Notes under the pieces: model-generated
Databases searched by the model: none
What the model was told of the DNA's origin: nothing
What the model saw: the letters and a program-made list of their open reading frames with translations, nothing else
NCBI GenBank assembly: GCA_025201345.1
Contig: JAIXMG010000029.1
Location: forward strand, 310,001 to 374,000
DNA: 64,000 bases
Reading direction: 5' to 3'
Origin: Thamnidium elegans
Taxonomy: Eukaryota > Mucoromycota > Mucoromycetes > Mucorales > Mucoraceae
Shown: piece after piece, positions 35,186 to 47,330 of the stretch
Layout: each line of letters begins with the position of its first letter
How positions within the stretch are numbered: the stretch's first letter is position 1
Translations under genes and position numbers: made by a program

Positions 35186-36142
35186 ATAAATATTTTTATT
35201 TGTACTTTGTAATGAATACCTTATTGTATTGCCATTTAAAAAAGAATTGTTCGCCTTGACAAGGTTACCCAAAACCATGTTTTAGTTACAAGCTAAAAGA
35301 TTTTTTTCTTCTTCTAGAGATCCTGTTCTGCACGTGCTCACAATTTCTATACAAAAAGTACGTTTGAATCTTTCAGTAACCACATTATCCGTGGTAACTA
35401 ACTGGGTAGAGATATTAGTAACCAATCTGATAAGACACGCATCCCTTTTTAAAAAGTTTCTCCGATTTGTTTACAACTGTTCTATACTACGTATAGTGTA
35501 CAAGTTATTTTTCAGGTATAAAAATAGGATTTTGAGCTCAGGTCAAATATGAAGACCAGCCGCCGATCCTTTTTATTTTTATAAGACCATCCTTTGTATT
35601 ACCATTGTGCAATGTTATCTTAGTTAAGCAAATAGAAAACTCTCTAGGAAAACCACGAATAATTAAGCTTTAAAAGTATAAAAAGGATATATATAGAGAA
35701 TTACTGAAACAAAGAAGATAAAAAACTGTTTTAAATGACTTTTAACTGATTATGGAATAGTCCTTTTTTTTACTAGTCATCATCTTTTTTTTTTTTTTTT
35801 TTTTTGAGGGAGTGAGAGAGAGAGATTGGCGGCGTCTAAATGGACGATCGCCTGAAACATGACATGGAAACCTGTAATGATATCATTTACATTTTCTTTT
35901 TGTTCTTCCCTTTGTTTTACTGTATTACTTGATTATAAGAGTATTGTCCCTAGAGACAAAATCTAGATAACATCATCTAACTATCCCCCTTTTTTTTTAA
36001 AAAAAAAAAGATACGTTATATTACGCCAAGCGAAGGACGAAACATTTCGGCGACCAAAAAAATAAATAAATGATTAATATCTCTCTCTCTCACAAGTATC
36101 TTGATCCTACTTTATCTCGGGTAATTTGAGGTTTGACAAACT

Positions 36143-36189
<47 letters not shown>

Positions 36190-36278
36190 AGTATTTTTTA
36201 TAACCTTTTTTAAACGTTTTTTTTCTCTTTTCTTTCTCCCTTTTTTTTTCGTTCTTTCTTCGTACACACAAAAAAAAA
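35186..36278. other. Gene-free interval
   Basis: About 1.1 kb downstream of the Myb/SANT gene and upstream of the mannosyltransferase. It contains a CACGTG at 35331, poly-A/T tracts, short CT/GA repeats and a 40-T run at 36146-36185, roughly 95 bases before the next start codon. No coding signal recognised. Confidence 0.5.
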
Positions 36279-37756
36279 ATGAAGCGCGGGATCACATTTT
36301 TAGTGACCTTGGTGTCAGTTAGTTTATTATACTTTGGATCATTATATTTTATGTCAGTCTCTTCAAACAGTTGTTTTACTCCTATTGTAAATGAAAAGTC
36401 TGAATTAACCAATGGAGAGCATGATATCCAAGTACCCCTTTCACCTCTACAAGAAGAAACAAAAGAATACAGCAGAGTAGACATAAAACCTGCTTGTAAA
36501 AATACTTCCCTAGTAAATAAAGAAAAGGCTGTAATCGTTGTACTCGTTAGAAATAATGAGTTAGTTCCTATGAGACGTACCATTAGAGAATTTGAAGAGT
36601 AAGATAATAACTATATATATAGTGTGATATATACTAAACATATCTTTCTTAGTCGTTTTAATCGTAAATTCAATTATCCTTATGTATTTTTAAATGATGA
36701 ACCATTCACAGACGAATTCAAAGACGCTATTTCTGTCATGACGGACGCAAAAATCCAATTTGGTCTTGTACCCAACAGTATGTGGTCAGTACCAGAACAT
36801 GTCAACGAAACCGTTATGCATGAACAACTTCAAGATTATAACAACCGTGGTATCATGTATGGTGGTTCCTTATCCTACAGACACATGTGTCGTTTTAACT
36901 CGGGTTTCTTTTATCGTCATCCTCTTTTAGAAGAATACGATTATTACTGGTAAATATTTAAACTTTTATTTGTGTAGTTGATTTTAACTGTTTATAGGCG
37001 TGTGGAACCTGGTGTAAGCTTCTACTGTGATTTAGATTATGATCCATTTAAATTTATGAGAGAAAATGGTAAAGAATACGGATTCACTATTACATTACAA
37101 GAGATACCCCAAACCATCCCTACGCTTTGGGAACATACCTTGAAATTTGCTCATCAGAGAGAGTTGAATACAACTTTGTTAAAGTTTTTTGGTGACCCAA
37201 TAGATGGCTATAACATGTGTCATTACTGGTCTAATTTTGAAATCGCTAGTTTAAACTTATGGAGAAGTGAAGAGTATCAAGCTTATTTTGATTATCTTGA
37301 TCAAACTGGCAACTTTTTTTACGAGAGATGGGGAGATGCTATTGTTCATAGTTTAGCTGCTGGTATGTTCTTGAACAAATCTCAGGTCCACTTTTTCGAC
37401 GATATTGGATACAGACATGATAGTTTTGCTCATTGTATCGATGATGGTATTCACGGTAAATGCATGTGTCCTACAGGTAAGTTTTATCTTTCTTTAAAAA
37501 TTATACAATTAACAATTTTTTTTTTTTTTTTTTTAAGATATTCCTAACTTTGACGACAATTTCGGTTCATGTCTTGCGGTAATACAAAAATAAGCACCAA
37601 ACGAATTTTAGTTGATTAACTCATCATTAAATATTTTAGGGCTGGAAAGAATACCCAGAAAAAGGGTCATCATGGAATTTTAAATCTGATGGTACTCAAA
37701 TTGTACAAAGTGGTCAAATGTTTTTCAACCCTAATGCTGTTTCCAAGAAAGACTAA
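36279..37756 (+). CDS. KRE2/MNT1-family alpha-1,2-mannosyltransferase (GT15)
   Basis: Five exons (36279-36598, 36653-36949, 36998-37476, 37538-37578, 37640-37756) give 417 aa. A type II signal anchor (ITFLVTLVSVSLLYFGSLYF) starts the protein, then a short stem and the GT15 catalytic domain from about residue 83: VIVVLVRNNEL, FNYPYVFLNDEPF, YRHMCRFNSGFFYRHPLL, YCDLDYDPF, YNMCHYWSNFEIASL and FFYERWGDAIVHSLA. These blocks are diagnostic for KRE2/MNT1/KTR enzymes, Golgi enzymes that add mannose from GDP-mannose to O- and N-glycans of secreted and wall proteins. The conserved DDIGYRHDSFAHC segment closes the domain. Exon 4 is only 41 nt. Confidence 0.95.
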
Positions 37757-39096
37757 ACATACTTCATAATACATATATAATCATAATCCCCCTTCTCGCG
37801 TACATGTTTTCATTGGCCTGTTCCAATATTTTGGCTGGGCCCAAAAATACACTGGATGTATTCTTTTTGTTTGTCAAAAAAATAAATTCAAATTTATGCA
37901 AATAAGAAACTTTTTTTTCTGCAAAGCATGACCTTTATTTAGTGTTACTATTAAGCTCAAAAATACTTGATAACGTAAAAAAAAAAAAAAAAACTATTTA
38001 CTATTTATTTAATAAATGGCATATTATCAAAAACCTAGCCTTTTAGAGGGAAGCTAAGTAGTGTACCTCAAGTATCACTTTCGGCGTTAAAAAAAAAGAT
38101 TGCCAATGAATCTATGCTACGCAAGTTACCTAATTTTGAGGCTTTAACCTAAAAATAGGAGAAACAATTTACTTTGCTGCAGCTTAATCCCGTTTCAGTA
38201 ATAAAATGTAAACTTTTTTTTTTATAGATTTAATTGAACTTATGCGAATTCGGTTACACGCACGTATTACCAAGTACCTTGTAGGGTCCAGCAAGTTCCT
38301 TGATAATAATTAAACTTTTCCGTGAAGTTATGAGACCACAAAGATAGATCATTTCGTCGATTTTAAACACGGTATAGTATTACCTTTCAGAAAGAAAAAA
38401 AAAAAAAAAGATCAATTATCTTTCAGGGTTCTGTGTCGTATTCCACATATAATGTTCAATTTTTTTTTAATTGACATTTACCTTATTAGATGACCACCGA
38501 TTACCTAATTAACGTACTATATGCTCTATGAATAGTTTGGATTCCTTTTCTTATGAATTGTACATATATAACAAAAGTAGATAGAACTGTACGATCAATA
38601 CTAGCTTTGTTCAATGTTAAAGCATAATTTTCAGTATCAACTGACGATTAGTAATTAAAAAGACGTTACTAAACCAAGTTACATACTTGAAAACCTTGAA
38701 TATAAACTGGTATAAGCTGCATTAATATTCTCTTGAATAAAATATAACACTTGTTGCGTAACAAATGCTTAAAGTATATCGGGTTTTCACAGTTAAAAAG
38801 TAATACGAACTACGAGAAGGGTTTCATTAGCGCAAGTAATTAAGTATAGCCTATTCGCTGTGAATCTACCACTTCATATAGTAGTCTTTTTTTTTTCAAC
38901 CGCAACCCATTCTCTCCCCTATGTAGCCAATTATTTTCAACGCGTGTAACTTCTTCAACAGAGATGACGCCGTTTATCGCTCTTTTAAAATAACATCGAA
39001 AAAGAATTCAGCACGTATCTTTTCCAGTTTTTTTTTTTACTTTGTCTCTTTTATATTTTCATCTCTTTTTTTTTTTAAGAATTAAAGGAAAAAAAA
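37757..39096. other. Gene-free interval
   Basis: About 1.3 kb between the mannosyltransferase stop and the coatomer beta' start, AT-rich with scattered A and T runs. It should contain the 3' end of the former and the promoter of the latter. I see no coding, RNA or repeat structure. Confidence 0.5.
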
Positions 39097-42000
39097 ATGG
39101 TAATTATAACCAACAAATACCTTTTTGAATGGCTCGAGTTTTCATTATTCCATCTTTTGAAAATGAGAGAATTAAGCACGCGAAAAAACCAGTATACTAA
39201 TCCCATTTCTTTTTCCTTAAAATTAGGGTATGCGTATTGATATTAAGGCAGGTTTTTCTTTTAAAGGAATCGACACTCGAAAAAAAAAAAAAACTAGTGA
39301 ATTAACTCGTTTTTAACAGCGTAAAATGTTATCGCGTTCCGAACGTGTTAAATGTGTCGACTTGCATCCTACCGAACCATGGTTATTGACTAGTTTATAC
39401 AGCGGTGTTGTTCAAATCTACAATTACGAAACACAGGTACCCTTTTAACGCAGGACACGAAAAAAAAAAACCACCCATCTTTGACCTTGAATTTAACATA
39501 CATTTTATTAGCTTATAGTCAAGACTATTGAAGTATCGGAAACACCAGGTAAAACACACACACACATACACAAACCATCAAAAACTAAAAAAAAAAAAAT
39601 ACTTTATAGTTCGTGCTGCTAAATTTGTAGCTCGTAAGAATTGGATTATTACTGGCGCCGACGACTCTCAAATCCGCGTCTTCAACTACAACACACTCGA
39701 AAAGGTCACTACATTTGAAGCACACCCGGACTACATTCGTTGTTTAGCTGTGCATCCTACACAACCTCTTTTATTATCTGGTTCTGACGATATGACGATC
39801 CGTCTTTGGGACTGGGAGAAAGGATGGAAGTGTGCCCAGGTAAGATATATACAAAAACACTACACAAAAAAAAAAAAAAAAAAAAAAAAAAATTAAATAA
39901 TATCAATAGGTATTTGAAGGCCATGCTCATTTTGTTATGCACTTAACATTCAACCCCAAGGACTCCAACACATTTGCATCTGCTGGCCTTGACGGCATGA
40001 TCAAAGTGTGGTCGCTTGGCTCCGCCGTTCCCAACTTCACTTTAGAGGGGCACGAGAAGGGCGTGAATTTTGTCGACTATTACCAAGGCGGCGACAAGCC
40101 GTACCTGATCTCATGTGCCGATGACAACCTAGTTAAGATCTGGGACTACCAGAACAAGAACTGCGTGCAGACTTTGGAAGGACACAACCAAAACGTTAAT
40201 TTTGCCTCGTTCCACCCCAACCTGCCCATCATCCTGTCTGGCTCCGAAGACGGTACTGTCCGTCTCTGGAATTCAGATACCTACCGCCTCGAGAACACCT
40301 TGAATTACGGCCTGGAGCGCTCCTGGTGCATGGCCACCCAAAAGAACGGAAACAACGTTGCCTTGGGTTACGATGAGGGCGCTGTCGTCATTAAGTTGGG
40401 CAGAGAGGAGCCTGCGGTCTCGATGGACCTGTCCGGAAAGATCATCTGGGCAAAGCACTCTGAAATCCAAACTGCAAATATCAAGACCGGCATGGATGAC
40501 CAAGTGAAGGACGGCGAGCGCCTAGCTCTACCTATTAAAGACCTCGGTAGTTGCGAAGTGTATCCTCAGACCTTACAACACTCTCCTAACGGTCGTTTTG
40601 TCGTTGTGTGCGGTGACGGTGAGTACATTATCTATACCGCCTTAGCTTGGAGAAACAAGAGCTTTGGTAGTGGTCTTGATTTTGTCTGGGCCGACGACTC
40701 CAATATCTACGCTGTCCGTGAATCCGCCACCAAGGTGAAGATCTTCAAGAGTTTTAAAGAGAGAACCGGTTTACTTCCTAAACTCAACTACAGTGCTGAA
40801 GGTATCTACGGTGGTGCCTTGCTCGGTGTGCGCGGTAACGGATTTTTAAACTTTTACGACTGGGAGAGCGGCGAGATTGTGCGTCGTATTGACGTTGATT
40901 CCAAGAACGTGTACTGGTCTGACAACGGCGACTTGATTGCTATTGCCGGCGACGATTCGTTCTACGTCTTAAGATATAATGCACAAGCCTACAGTCAATT
41001 TATTGAAAACGGCGGCAATCCTGGAGATGAAGGTGTTGAAGACGCCTTTGAGTTTATTACCGAGATTACTGAAGGTATCAAGACAGGTACTTGGGCCGGC
41101 GATTGTTTCATCTACACAAACGATTCCAACCGTATGAGCTACCTTGTGGGCACCGAGACCTACACCATCAGCCATTTTGATAAACCCATGTATTTATTGG
41201 GCTACGCTCCTCGAGATAACAGAATCTATATGGCAGATAGAGACGTCAATGTATACAGTTACGGGTTATCTTTAACTGTTGTTCAGTACCAAACTGCTAT
41301 TCTTCGTGGCGATTTAGACGGTGCTGCTAGTTTGCTTAAAACCATCCCTGCAGATCAAAGAGGCCGTGTTGCTCGGTTCCTCGAGTCTCAAGACTTGAAA
41401 GAATTAGCTCTTGAGGTCACGACCGATATAGATCAAAGATTTGATCTCTCTGTTCAGCTTGGCAAACTTGATATTGCTTCTGAAATTGCACATCAAGCAG
41501 ATAATGAGCTTAAATGGAGGACCTTGGGCGATGTCGCCATGGCTTCATGGAAGTTTAAATTGGCTGAAGAGTGTTTAATAAAGGCTAAAGATCTTTCTGG
41601 TTTATTGCTCTTTTATACTGCTAATGGTAACCGTACTGGTATTCGACACATTGCCGACACAGCTAGTAAGTTTTTATTTATTTATTAAGGGAGAGAAACT
41701 GAAGCTATTTTTTTTTTAGTTGAGCAAGGTAAAAATAACATTGCATTCACTTGTTTATTTGAATTGGGGGCTATGGAAGAAGCCATTGATTTATTGATCA
41801 AGACAGACCGTATTCCTGAAGCTGCCATGTTGGCAAGATCATACGCTCCTGAAAAGATTTCAGAAATTGTTCGTTTATGGAAAGCTGGTCTTGAAAGTAA
41901 AAACCGTAAAAAGATTGCAGAGAGTTTAGCAGACCCCGCTGAATATCCTAATCTTTTCCCTGAACTTTTAAACAAAAAGGAAGACCTTGTTGATGTTAAA

Positions 42001-42129
42001 GAAGAAGAAGAAGTTAAAGTAGAAGAAGAAGTTAAGGCAGAAGAAGAAGCTAAAGCAGAAGAAGTTAAAGCAGAAGAAGAAGAAAATTTTGTGGATACAG
42101 AAGAAGTTGAATCCCCTTCTCTCATCTAA
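39097..42129 (+). CDS. SEC27: Coatomer subunit beta' (Sec27)
   Basis: Seven exons (39097-39099, 39227-39247, 39320-39436, 39512-39548, 39610-39839, 39910-41665, 41720-42129) give 857 aa. The N-terminal WD40 propeller is highly conserved: [66 protein letters not shown] and [11 protein letters not shown]. The second propeller and alpha-solenoid follow ([32 protein letters not shown]). The end is an acidic Glu/Lys/Val repeat tail. Sec27 is part of the COPI coat and binds dilysine cargo signals for Golgi-to-ER retrieval. The start codon closes its exon; Met at 39230 is an alternative start. Intron 2 has a GC donor. Codon use is GC-richer than in most neighbours, as expected for high expression. 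Confidence 0.94.
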
Positions 42130-42198
42130 AAAAAATATATATACATAATAATAATAAAAAAGGGCATACGATTTTTTTTTTATACATGTACTTTTTTT

Positions 42199-43956
42199 TT
42201 ATTGCAGAATTTGTGATAATACTTGCTCATTAGCTGTTTCAAAAATGTCAGAAAAGACATCATCTTCTACAACCAAATCTTGAACAGAACCGCCGTTATG
42301 TTGATGGATCCATTCAAAGCATAATACTAATGTTTTTAAACCCAGTAAGTACCCGTTATCCGGGCTCTTGTTTCTTGGGGGAAAAGTAAACTGGTTATAC
42401 CTAAACCTAACATCATCGGATGTAACACAGTTAGCAAAATCAATGATACGTACATCAATCTTTTTCGTAGAGTCAGCATCGCCATCATAAATCATGAGTA
42501 AAGAAGAGGCATAAAACCTATAGTCGTCCATGGTCTTTACAATTCTAGCCAACCGACGCAACTTTCTTATAATAACGGGTATATGTTGAATTTGACAGCC
42601 TTGACCATTATCAAGGTATGCTTGCAGTGTATCTCTAAAAGTGTCCGGGGTTAGTGTTCTACCATAATACTTGTCTTGAAACAAGAATTGACCTGTATCT
42701 GTTTTATAAACCTATTGTTATGCAAATCAGTAAAAACAAAAAACAAATATATGTGTAACTTTTTTTTTTACCTGCATGCCGCACACTCGCACGCCTAATA
42801 TTTTACTGGTTGATTTCTCACACTTTATCGTTTGACTTCTCATTTTTTCGCGTGTGGCATAAACACCGTATTGACGTGTCCCCATTTTTAAATCCAAGAC
42901 ACAAGGGTATTTGACACCATCTGTCAAATCTTCAATCAAGATATATTTCTGAACATTTTGGTCAAGACTATTTTTTCTATTACGCATGCGCTGTAAATCT
43001 CTATTGTAAATTTGCAGAGACCAAGGTGTACTTTCTGTTTTTGCCGCTGCTGTTTTTGGTGTCGTTGGCGTTGTTGGTCTGCTCTTTAAGCAAGAAGAAT
43101 CAACTTTTAAAATAGGTGCAGACTTCTTTTCAATATCATCCATTTTAAATATATCATCGTCGTCATCATCATCATTCATGTGACTTATAGTACCGATCTT
43201 TTCGTCAGTATGATGTCTCTGCCTTGGAGAAGAGCAAGTGGAACTAATAGGCCTTCTAGGTTCTAAAGTCATGACAGGATTAAAATCATCTATAGTTAAA
43301 TTGGGTACAGAGCGACCAGTTTCTACTAAAGGGGGGTTGTCGTTCCACCTTGTTGAAGGCGTATTATCCGAATAACTGTGAGCTAAATCAGGTCTTGACT
43401 GATTCCAGTTGTTGAATTTATGTTTACGCTTCCAATCTTCCGCTAAAATCAATCGTTCTTTTAAAGCTTCCGGCGAGAACACTTCTCTTAAAACTTGTTC
43501 TTGAAATTTTCTGCATTTACTTGGACCGGAATGTCTGCGTCTTATACAATCACGCCAATCACGTAACAAGTGTTTATTCTTTTCAAATAGTACTTCAGGC
43601 ACTGGTGGTTCAGAACAAGGCCTGTAGGTGACGTTTAATACACCCATATACTGAGACGTAAAAGGTAATAACTCATGGTGGTGTTCATCGATATCTTCAT
43701 AGAATTCTTGTTCTCTTGCGGATACTGGTTTACAAATAGCTCTCTTTGAAAAACGAAAAAATGACGCGTGACCACCTACTTGGTTATTAAAAGGTAATAA
43801 CGGTAAAGAAGTTGTTATTTTAGTTGGGTCAAAGTAATGCGACTTGTGCTCATCTCCCGAACATTCGTCATTTTCCGAACTGCTTTCATAAGAGCTTTCC
43901 CATTCTTCTTGGTCGTTATCTTCAATATCTGAAATATGGCATTCTTTTGACTGCAT
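42199..43956 (-). CDS. KCS1: Inositol hexakisphosphate kinase (Kcs1 type)
   Basis: Two exons (42772-43956, 42199-42711) give 565 aa. The N-terminal half has an acidic start, then GGHASFFRFSKRAICKPVSAREQEFYEDI and LLPFTSQYMGVLNVTY, as in Kcs1/IP6K proteins. A disordered Ser/Asp-rich insert follows. The catalytic signatures of the inositol polyphosphate kinase family are present: PCVLDLKMGTRQYG (PxxxDxKxG), SSLLMIYDGD and VRIIDFANC (the metal-binding IDF). It should make the inositol pyrophosphate 5-IP7 from IP6, a signal of phosphate status read by SPX domains. Two CACGTG sites sit within 350 bases upstream of its start. Confidence 0.93.
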
Positions 43957-44194
43957 TATTTTATATATATATGTGTGTGTGTGTGAATAAAAAAAAAAAA
44001 AAAGGGAAAGAAAAAGAGAAAGAAAGAAAGGGAAAAATAATAAATTTTATTGTTTTTTCCACTTTTTTATATGAAGAAAAAAATAATGCTTTAATTGACG
44101 ACATCAAACCAACTCAGCATGTACAAGTTTTATTGGCTCCCCCTTGCCTACAATTTTCTATCCGAGTTTATCGCATTGCCTTCATATCGAGGAG

Positions 44195-44200
44195 CACGTG
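44195..44200. promoter_or_regulatory. E-box CACGTG in the KCS1 upstream region
   Basis: Palindromic CACGTG, 239 bases upstream of the KCS1 start. In yeasts this core is bound by bHLH factors such as Pho4 and Cbf1, and resembles the Ino2/Ino4 site. Confidence 0.4.
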
Positions 44201-44301
44201 GGACCTGTCAGTGTTTGAAAGCTATTTAGTTTCAAACAAAAAAAAAAAATATTTTTCTCACACTGCTTCTGTATTTTATTTTATTTTTATTTAAGAAGAA
44301 C

Positions 44302-44307
44302 CACGTG
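44302..44307. promoter_or_regulatory. Second E-box CACGTG in the KCS1 upstream region
   Basis: Palindromic CACGTG 102 bases from the first and about 50 bases past the DUF202 gene stop. The flank is CACGTGATT, the same as at 45853. Confidence 0.4.
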
Positions 44308-44357
44308 ATTACATATAAAAGGGGGAGGTACAAGGGTAAAAGAAAGGGGGAGGATAT

Positions 44358-44785
44358 TCACAAGTTCCAAAGAAGGATTAATAGTACAATATATGTTGCC
44401 ATGGTAACAATCGTAGTTAAAATAACCCAATCACCACTTGTCTTGTAAGGAATCGATTGATCAAATACATCAAAAGATGTACGTCTACGCCATAAAGCAA
44501 TAGCTAGCATAGCAAGTCCAAACACAAAAAATGTAATGCCGATTTTATAAAACTCTCGAGTAAATACTTTTAATATTAATAATCCTGATGAAAATGCTGC
44601 TAATGCCGTTCTCCAATACGCTCCTTCAAACGTTCGTTGATGTGCTATAATATATATATATATATCAGTCTCTTTTCTTCTTAGAAATTAAAAAAAAAAC
44701 CTCTTAAATCTTGTAATTCTGGTAATGTAAATAAAGCTGACTCTCTGCGGTGACCTCTAATTAACTTTTCCTTCTTATCTGACAT
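44358..44785 (-). CDS. DUF202-domain membrane protein
   Basis: Two exons (44701-44785, 44358-44644) give 123 aa. After a charged N-terminus (KEKLIRGHRRES) the protein reads RAHQRTFEGAYWRTALAAF, LLILKVFTREFYKIG and FFVFGLAMLAIALWRRR, the arrangement of DUF202 proteins, including the Vtc1-like three-helix group. A third membrane helix (WVILTTIVTMATYIVLLILL) ends the chain. Vtc1 belongs to the vacuolar polyphosphate polymerase complex; whether this protein does is not shown by sequence. The intron donor (GTTTTT) is weak, but the junction restores the family pattern. Confidence 0.75.
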
Positions 44786-44813
44786 GTTGTTATTAAGATT
44801 TAATATAAGAAAC

Positions 44814-44846
<33 letters not shown>

Positions 44847-45688
44847 CGGCTATAAGGACTCAATCATCTCTTGAATTGAGTTTCAACCTAACGACAGATC
44901 TGCTGATATGATTGGATATAAACGTACATCGCTTTAACTCTGCAACAATCGTTACACTCCTTACAATCGACAGTTAAAAAAGCAGGAATTTTATGAAAAA
45001 CCCCGTACTTTTTTTTTGGTTACTATTTGAAGCCAGTATAATGTTATAAAGAATGTATAAACAGCTGAAAAAAAAAGGATCAGCAGTAATGAAACTTAAA
45101 CGCCATGTGATTTAGTTTATCATTCTGCCACTCCTTTTTTTGTTGTTGCAGCAACATACTATAACTTGTAATTTTTTTATAGCCAAAAACATTCTTAGAA
45201 TATTAAGGCTAAATCTACGGATAAAAAGGGTTTTTCTCGGTTGCAAATGACAAATTTCGGCATGATAGGTTTTATGTGTGTGTCTGCAAAATTAAATAAG
45301 CATTTTTTTTTTTAATTGAAAAGATATTATGTTGGTTGTACACAGTCTATCCACAAGATCTTCACTTTAATACTCTGAGATTAAAAGGGTTCTTGGCTCT
45401 TTTTTTTTTTTTTTTTTTTTGGAAACCAGAGTTAAGCAAATAAAAAAAAAAACTCACCTAAAACTGTTGTACACAAACTTCCTCTTACGGTTACTATATC
45501 AGACTTATTTAAACATCAGTTCGAGAAGGAGGGAAGCTTGCTATCATATACTAGTAAATTTTAAAGCGTACCAGAAAGAAATTATACACATCTACAATAT
45601 ACAAGATACATATAAAAAAGATTTTTGATAAGTATGTACACATTATTCTCAGTGTAAATCATTTATATAAGGTGTCACCACTTGAAAC

Positions 45689-45711
45689 CTGGGATTTAAA
45701 AAAAATCCCAG
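45689..45711. repeat. Perfect 9-bp stem hairpin
   Basis: Arms ctgggattt and aaatcccag pair fully around five A residues. Without a downstream T-run or gene end nearby it is not an obvious terminator. Confidence 0.5.
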
Positions 45712-45852
45712 AAATTGATAAACAATGTAACTTTTTAAAGAATTACAGCCCCCCTACCCTTTCTTGTTGGCAGTGTAAAGGTACATGAAATAGTACCTTT
45801 GGTGATGAGATGAGATGATATAAATTGCACATGGAAAAGAAACCCTCTACTT

Positions 45853-45858
45853 CACGTG
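45853..45858. promoter_or_regulatory. E-box CACGTG upstream of PIS1
   Basis: Palindromic CACGTG 137 bases upstream of the PIS1 start, with the same CACGTGATT flank as the site at 44302. Confidence 0.4.
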
Positions 45859-45994
45859 ATTGGTTTAAGCGGTAATTTAACAAAAAAAAAAAAAAAAAAA
45901 AAAAAAAGGTGCAACAGCCCTTTTTCTACGTGGCACGTTAATTTTTCTTTATTTTTTTCTTCTTCTTCTTTATTTTTATTTTGTAATATTAAAC

Positions 45995-46310
45995 ATGGCA
46001 CAACCAGTTGCACGTTCTAATGAAAACATCTTTCTATTTGTACCCAATCTCATTGGTAAGAGAATAATATATATATACACACACACTTTTCAAAAAAAAA
46101 AACTGTTCATCTAAAAAAGTAAAGTACTATAGGTTATACGCGAATTATTTTAGCGGCCTTGTCTTTATATTATATGCCTTGGCACCCTAAGGTGTGTGTA
46201 AGTTTATACTGTATTTCTTGTTTATTAGACGCCGTAGACGGTAATGCTGCTAGATATTATAATCAATGTAAGTACACAATAAAGAAAAAAAGGACGGGGA
46301 CAAAACTAAA

Positions 46311-46345
<35 letters not shown>

Positions 46346-46605
46346 TTCGGTAGGTAGTAAATTTGGTGCTGTATTAGATATGGTGACAGATAGGTAAATA
46401 TGATGAATAATTTGAATTCAATTGAATTAAAAAAAGACTAAAAATTGGAAATTTTAGATGTACAACTACATGTCTTTTATGCTTCCTTTCAATTCAGTAC
46501 CCTAGCTGGACTATGCTTTTCCAATTCCTTATTTCACTCGACTTTAGTTCTCATTATATGCACATGTACAGGTAAAGAGAAAAAAAAATATGGTGTGAGG
46601 AATAT

Positions 46606-46636
<31 letters not shown>

Positions 46637-47092
46637 TACTTATATTATTTATAGTTCAATGATCTCGGGATCTTCAAGTCACAAGAAGATTAGTGAGAAA
46701 CAAAGTTGGTATCTTCGTATCTATTACACCAATAATGTAAGTTTCGTTTTATATGTGTATATATAAAGATGAGCGAGAATAAGGGAAATGAGAAAAAGTT
46801 TTGACACACATCTACTTAGATTGTTTTATTCATCATGTGTGCTGGTAATGAACTCTTTTTCGTTGGACTTTACGTTATGAAATTTACTGGTCCTTTAAAC
46901 AGTAAGTTATTTTTACACTGCAAATTTAATTATTATTAACCATTCTTTTCTCAAGTGTTTTGGTGGAGCGCTGTATCAGTGGCAGGTGTCATTTGTTTCC
47001 TTAAACAATTTATTAACGTTATTCAAATTGTCAACGCCAGTAAAACTTTAGCTGCTATTGACCAAGAGGATAGAGCTGTGAAAGCAAATTAA
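45995..47092 (+). CDS. PIS1: CDP-diacylglycerol-inositol 3-phosphatidyltransferase (PI synthase)
   Basis: Seven exons (45995-46055, 46133-46267, 46354-46393, 46458-46571, 46655-46736, 46820-46901, 46956-47092) give 216 aa, the usual size. The CDP-alcohol phosphotransferase motif is complete: DAVDGNAAR, then after a spacer GAVLDMVTD, supplying the metal-binding aspartates. The motif is split by introns and only appears after splicing. Several hydrophobic helices follow; the C-terminus is short and charged. It makes phosphatidylinositol from CDP-diacylglycerol and inositol in the ER, feeding phosphoinositide, sphingolipid and GPI-anchor synthesis. It converges on LHS1 with 238 bases between stops. 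Confidence 0.96.
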
Positions 47093-47330
47093 AAAGAAAA
47101 AAAAAAAAAAACTGTACAAAAAAATAAATAAAAAAAGTATAAAAATGAACAAAACCATCATCTTCAAGGGTTTATTTACTTTAAAACCCAAACAATTGTT
47201 ATCAGATTTATTGCTGAGGGTCTACGTTGTTCAAGTTTCGAATTTATTTATAAAATGGAATGGGGGGATTTATTTGTGTGTATAAGGGGATTTCTTCTTT
47301 TTTTTATGTCTACAGTTTAATTTATTTAAT

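Larger units (their letters stand above)
43957..44357. other. KCS1 upstream region
   Basis: About 400 bases between the DUF202 gene stop and the KCS1 start on the same strand. It should hold the KCS1 promoter. It contains a (TG)n/poly-A stretch near the start codon and the two E-boxes listed separately. Confidence 0.55.
44786..45994. other. Divergent upstream region of DUF202 gene and PIS1
   Basis: About 1.2 kb between two start codons facing apart. It holds a hairpin at 45689-45711, a CACGTG at 45853, a poly-A tract of about 27 near 45881 and a CT-rich leader just before PIS1. An open frame at 45419-45628 shows no recognisable pattern. Confidence 0.5.

Noticed and set aside
36146..36185. 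40-T tract as a retrotransposon poly-A tail
   Set aside because: No retroelement coding sequence or target-site duplication lies next to it, and similar tracts occur in introns and leaders all over the window.
45689..45711. Hairpin as a bacterial-type terminator
   Set aside because: The context is eukaryotic, there is no gene end beside it and no downstream T-run.
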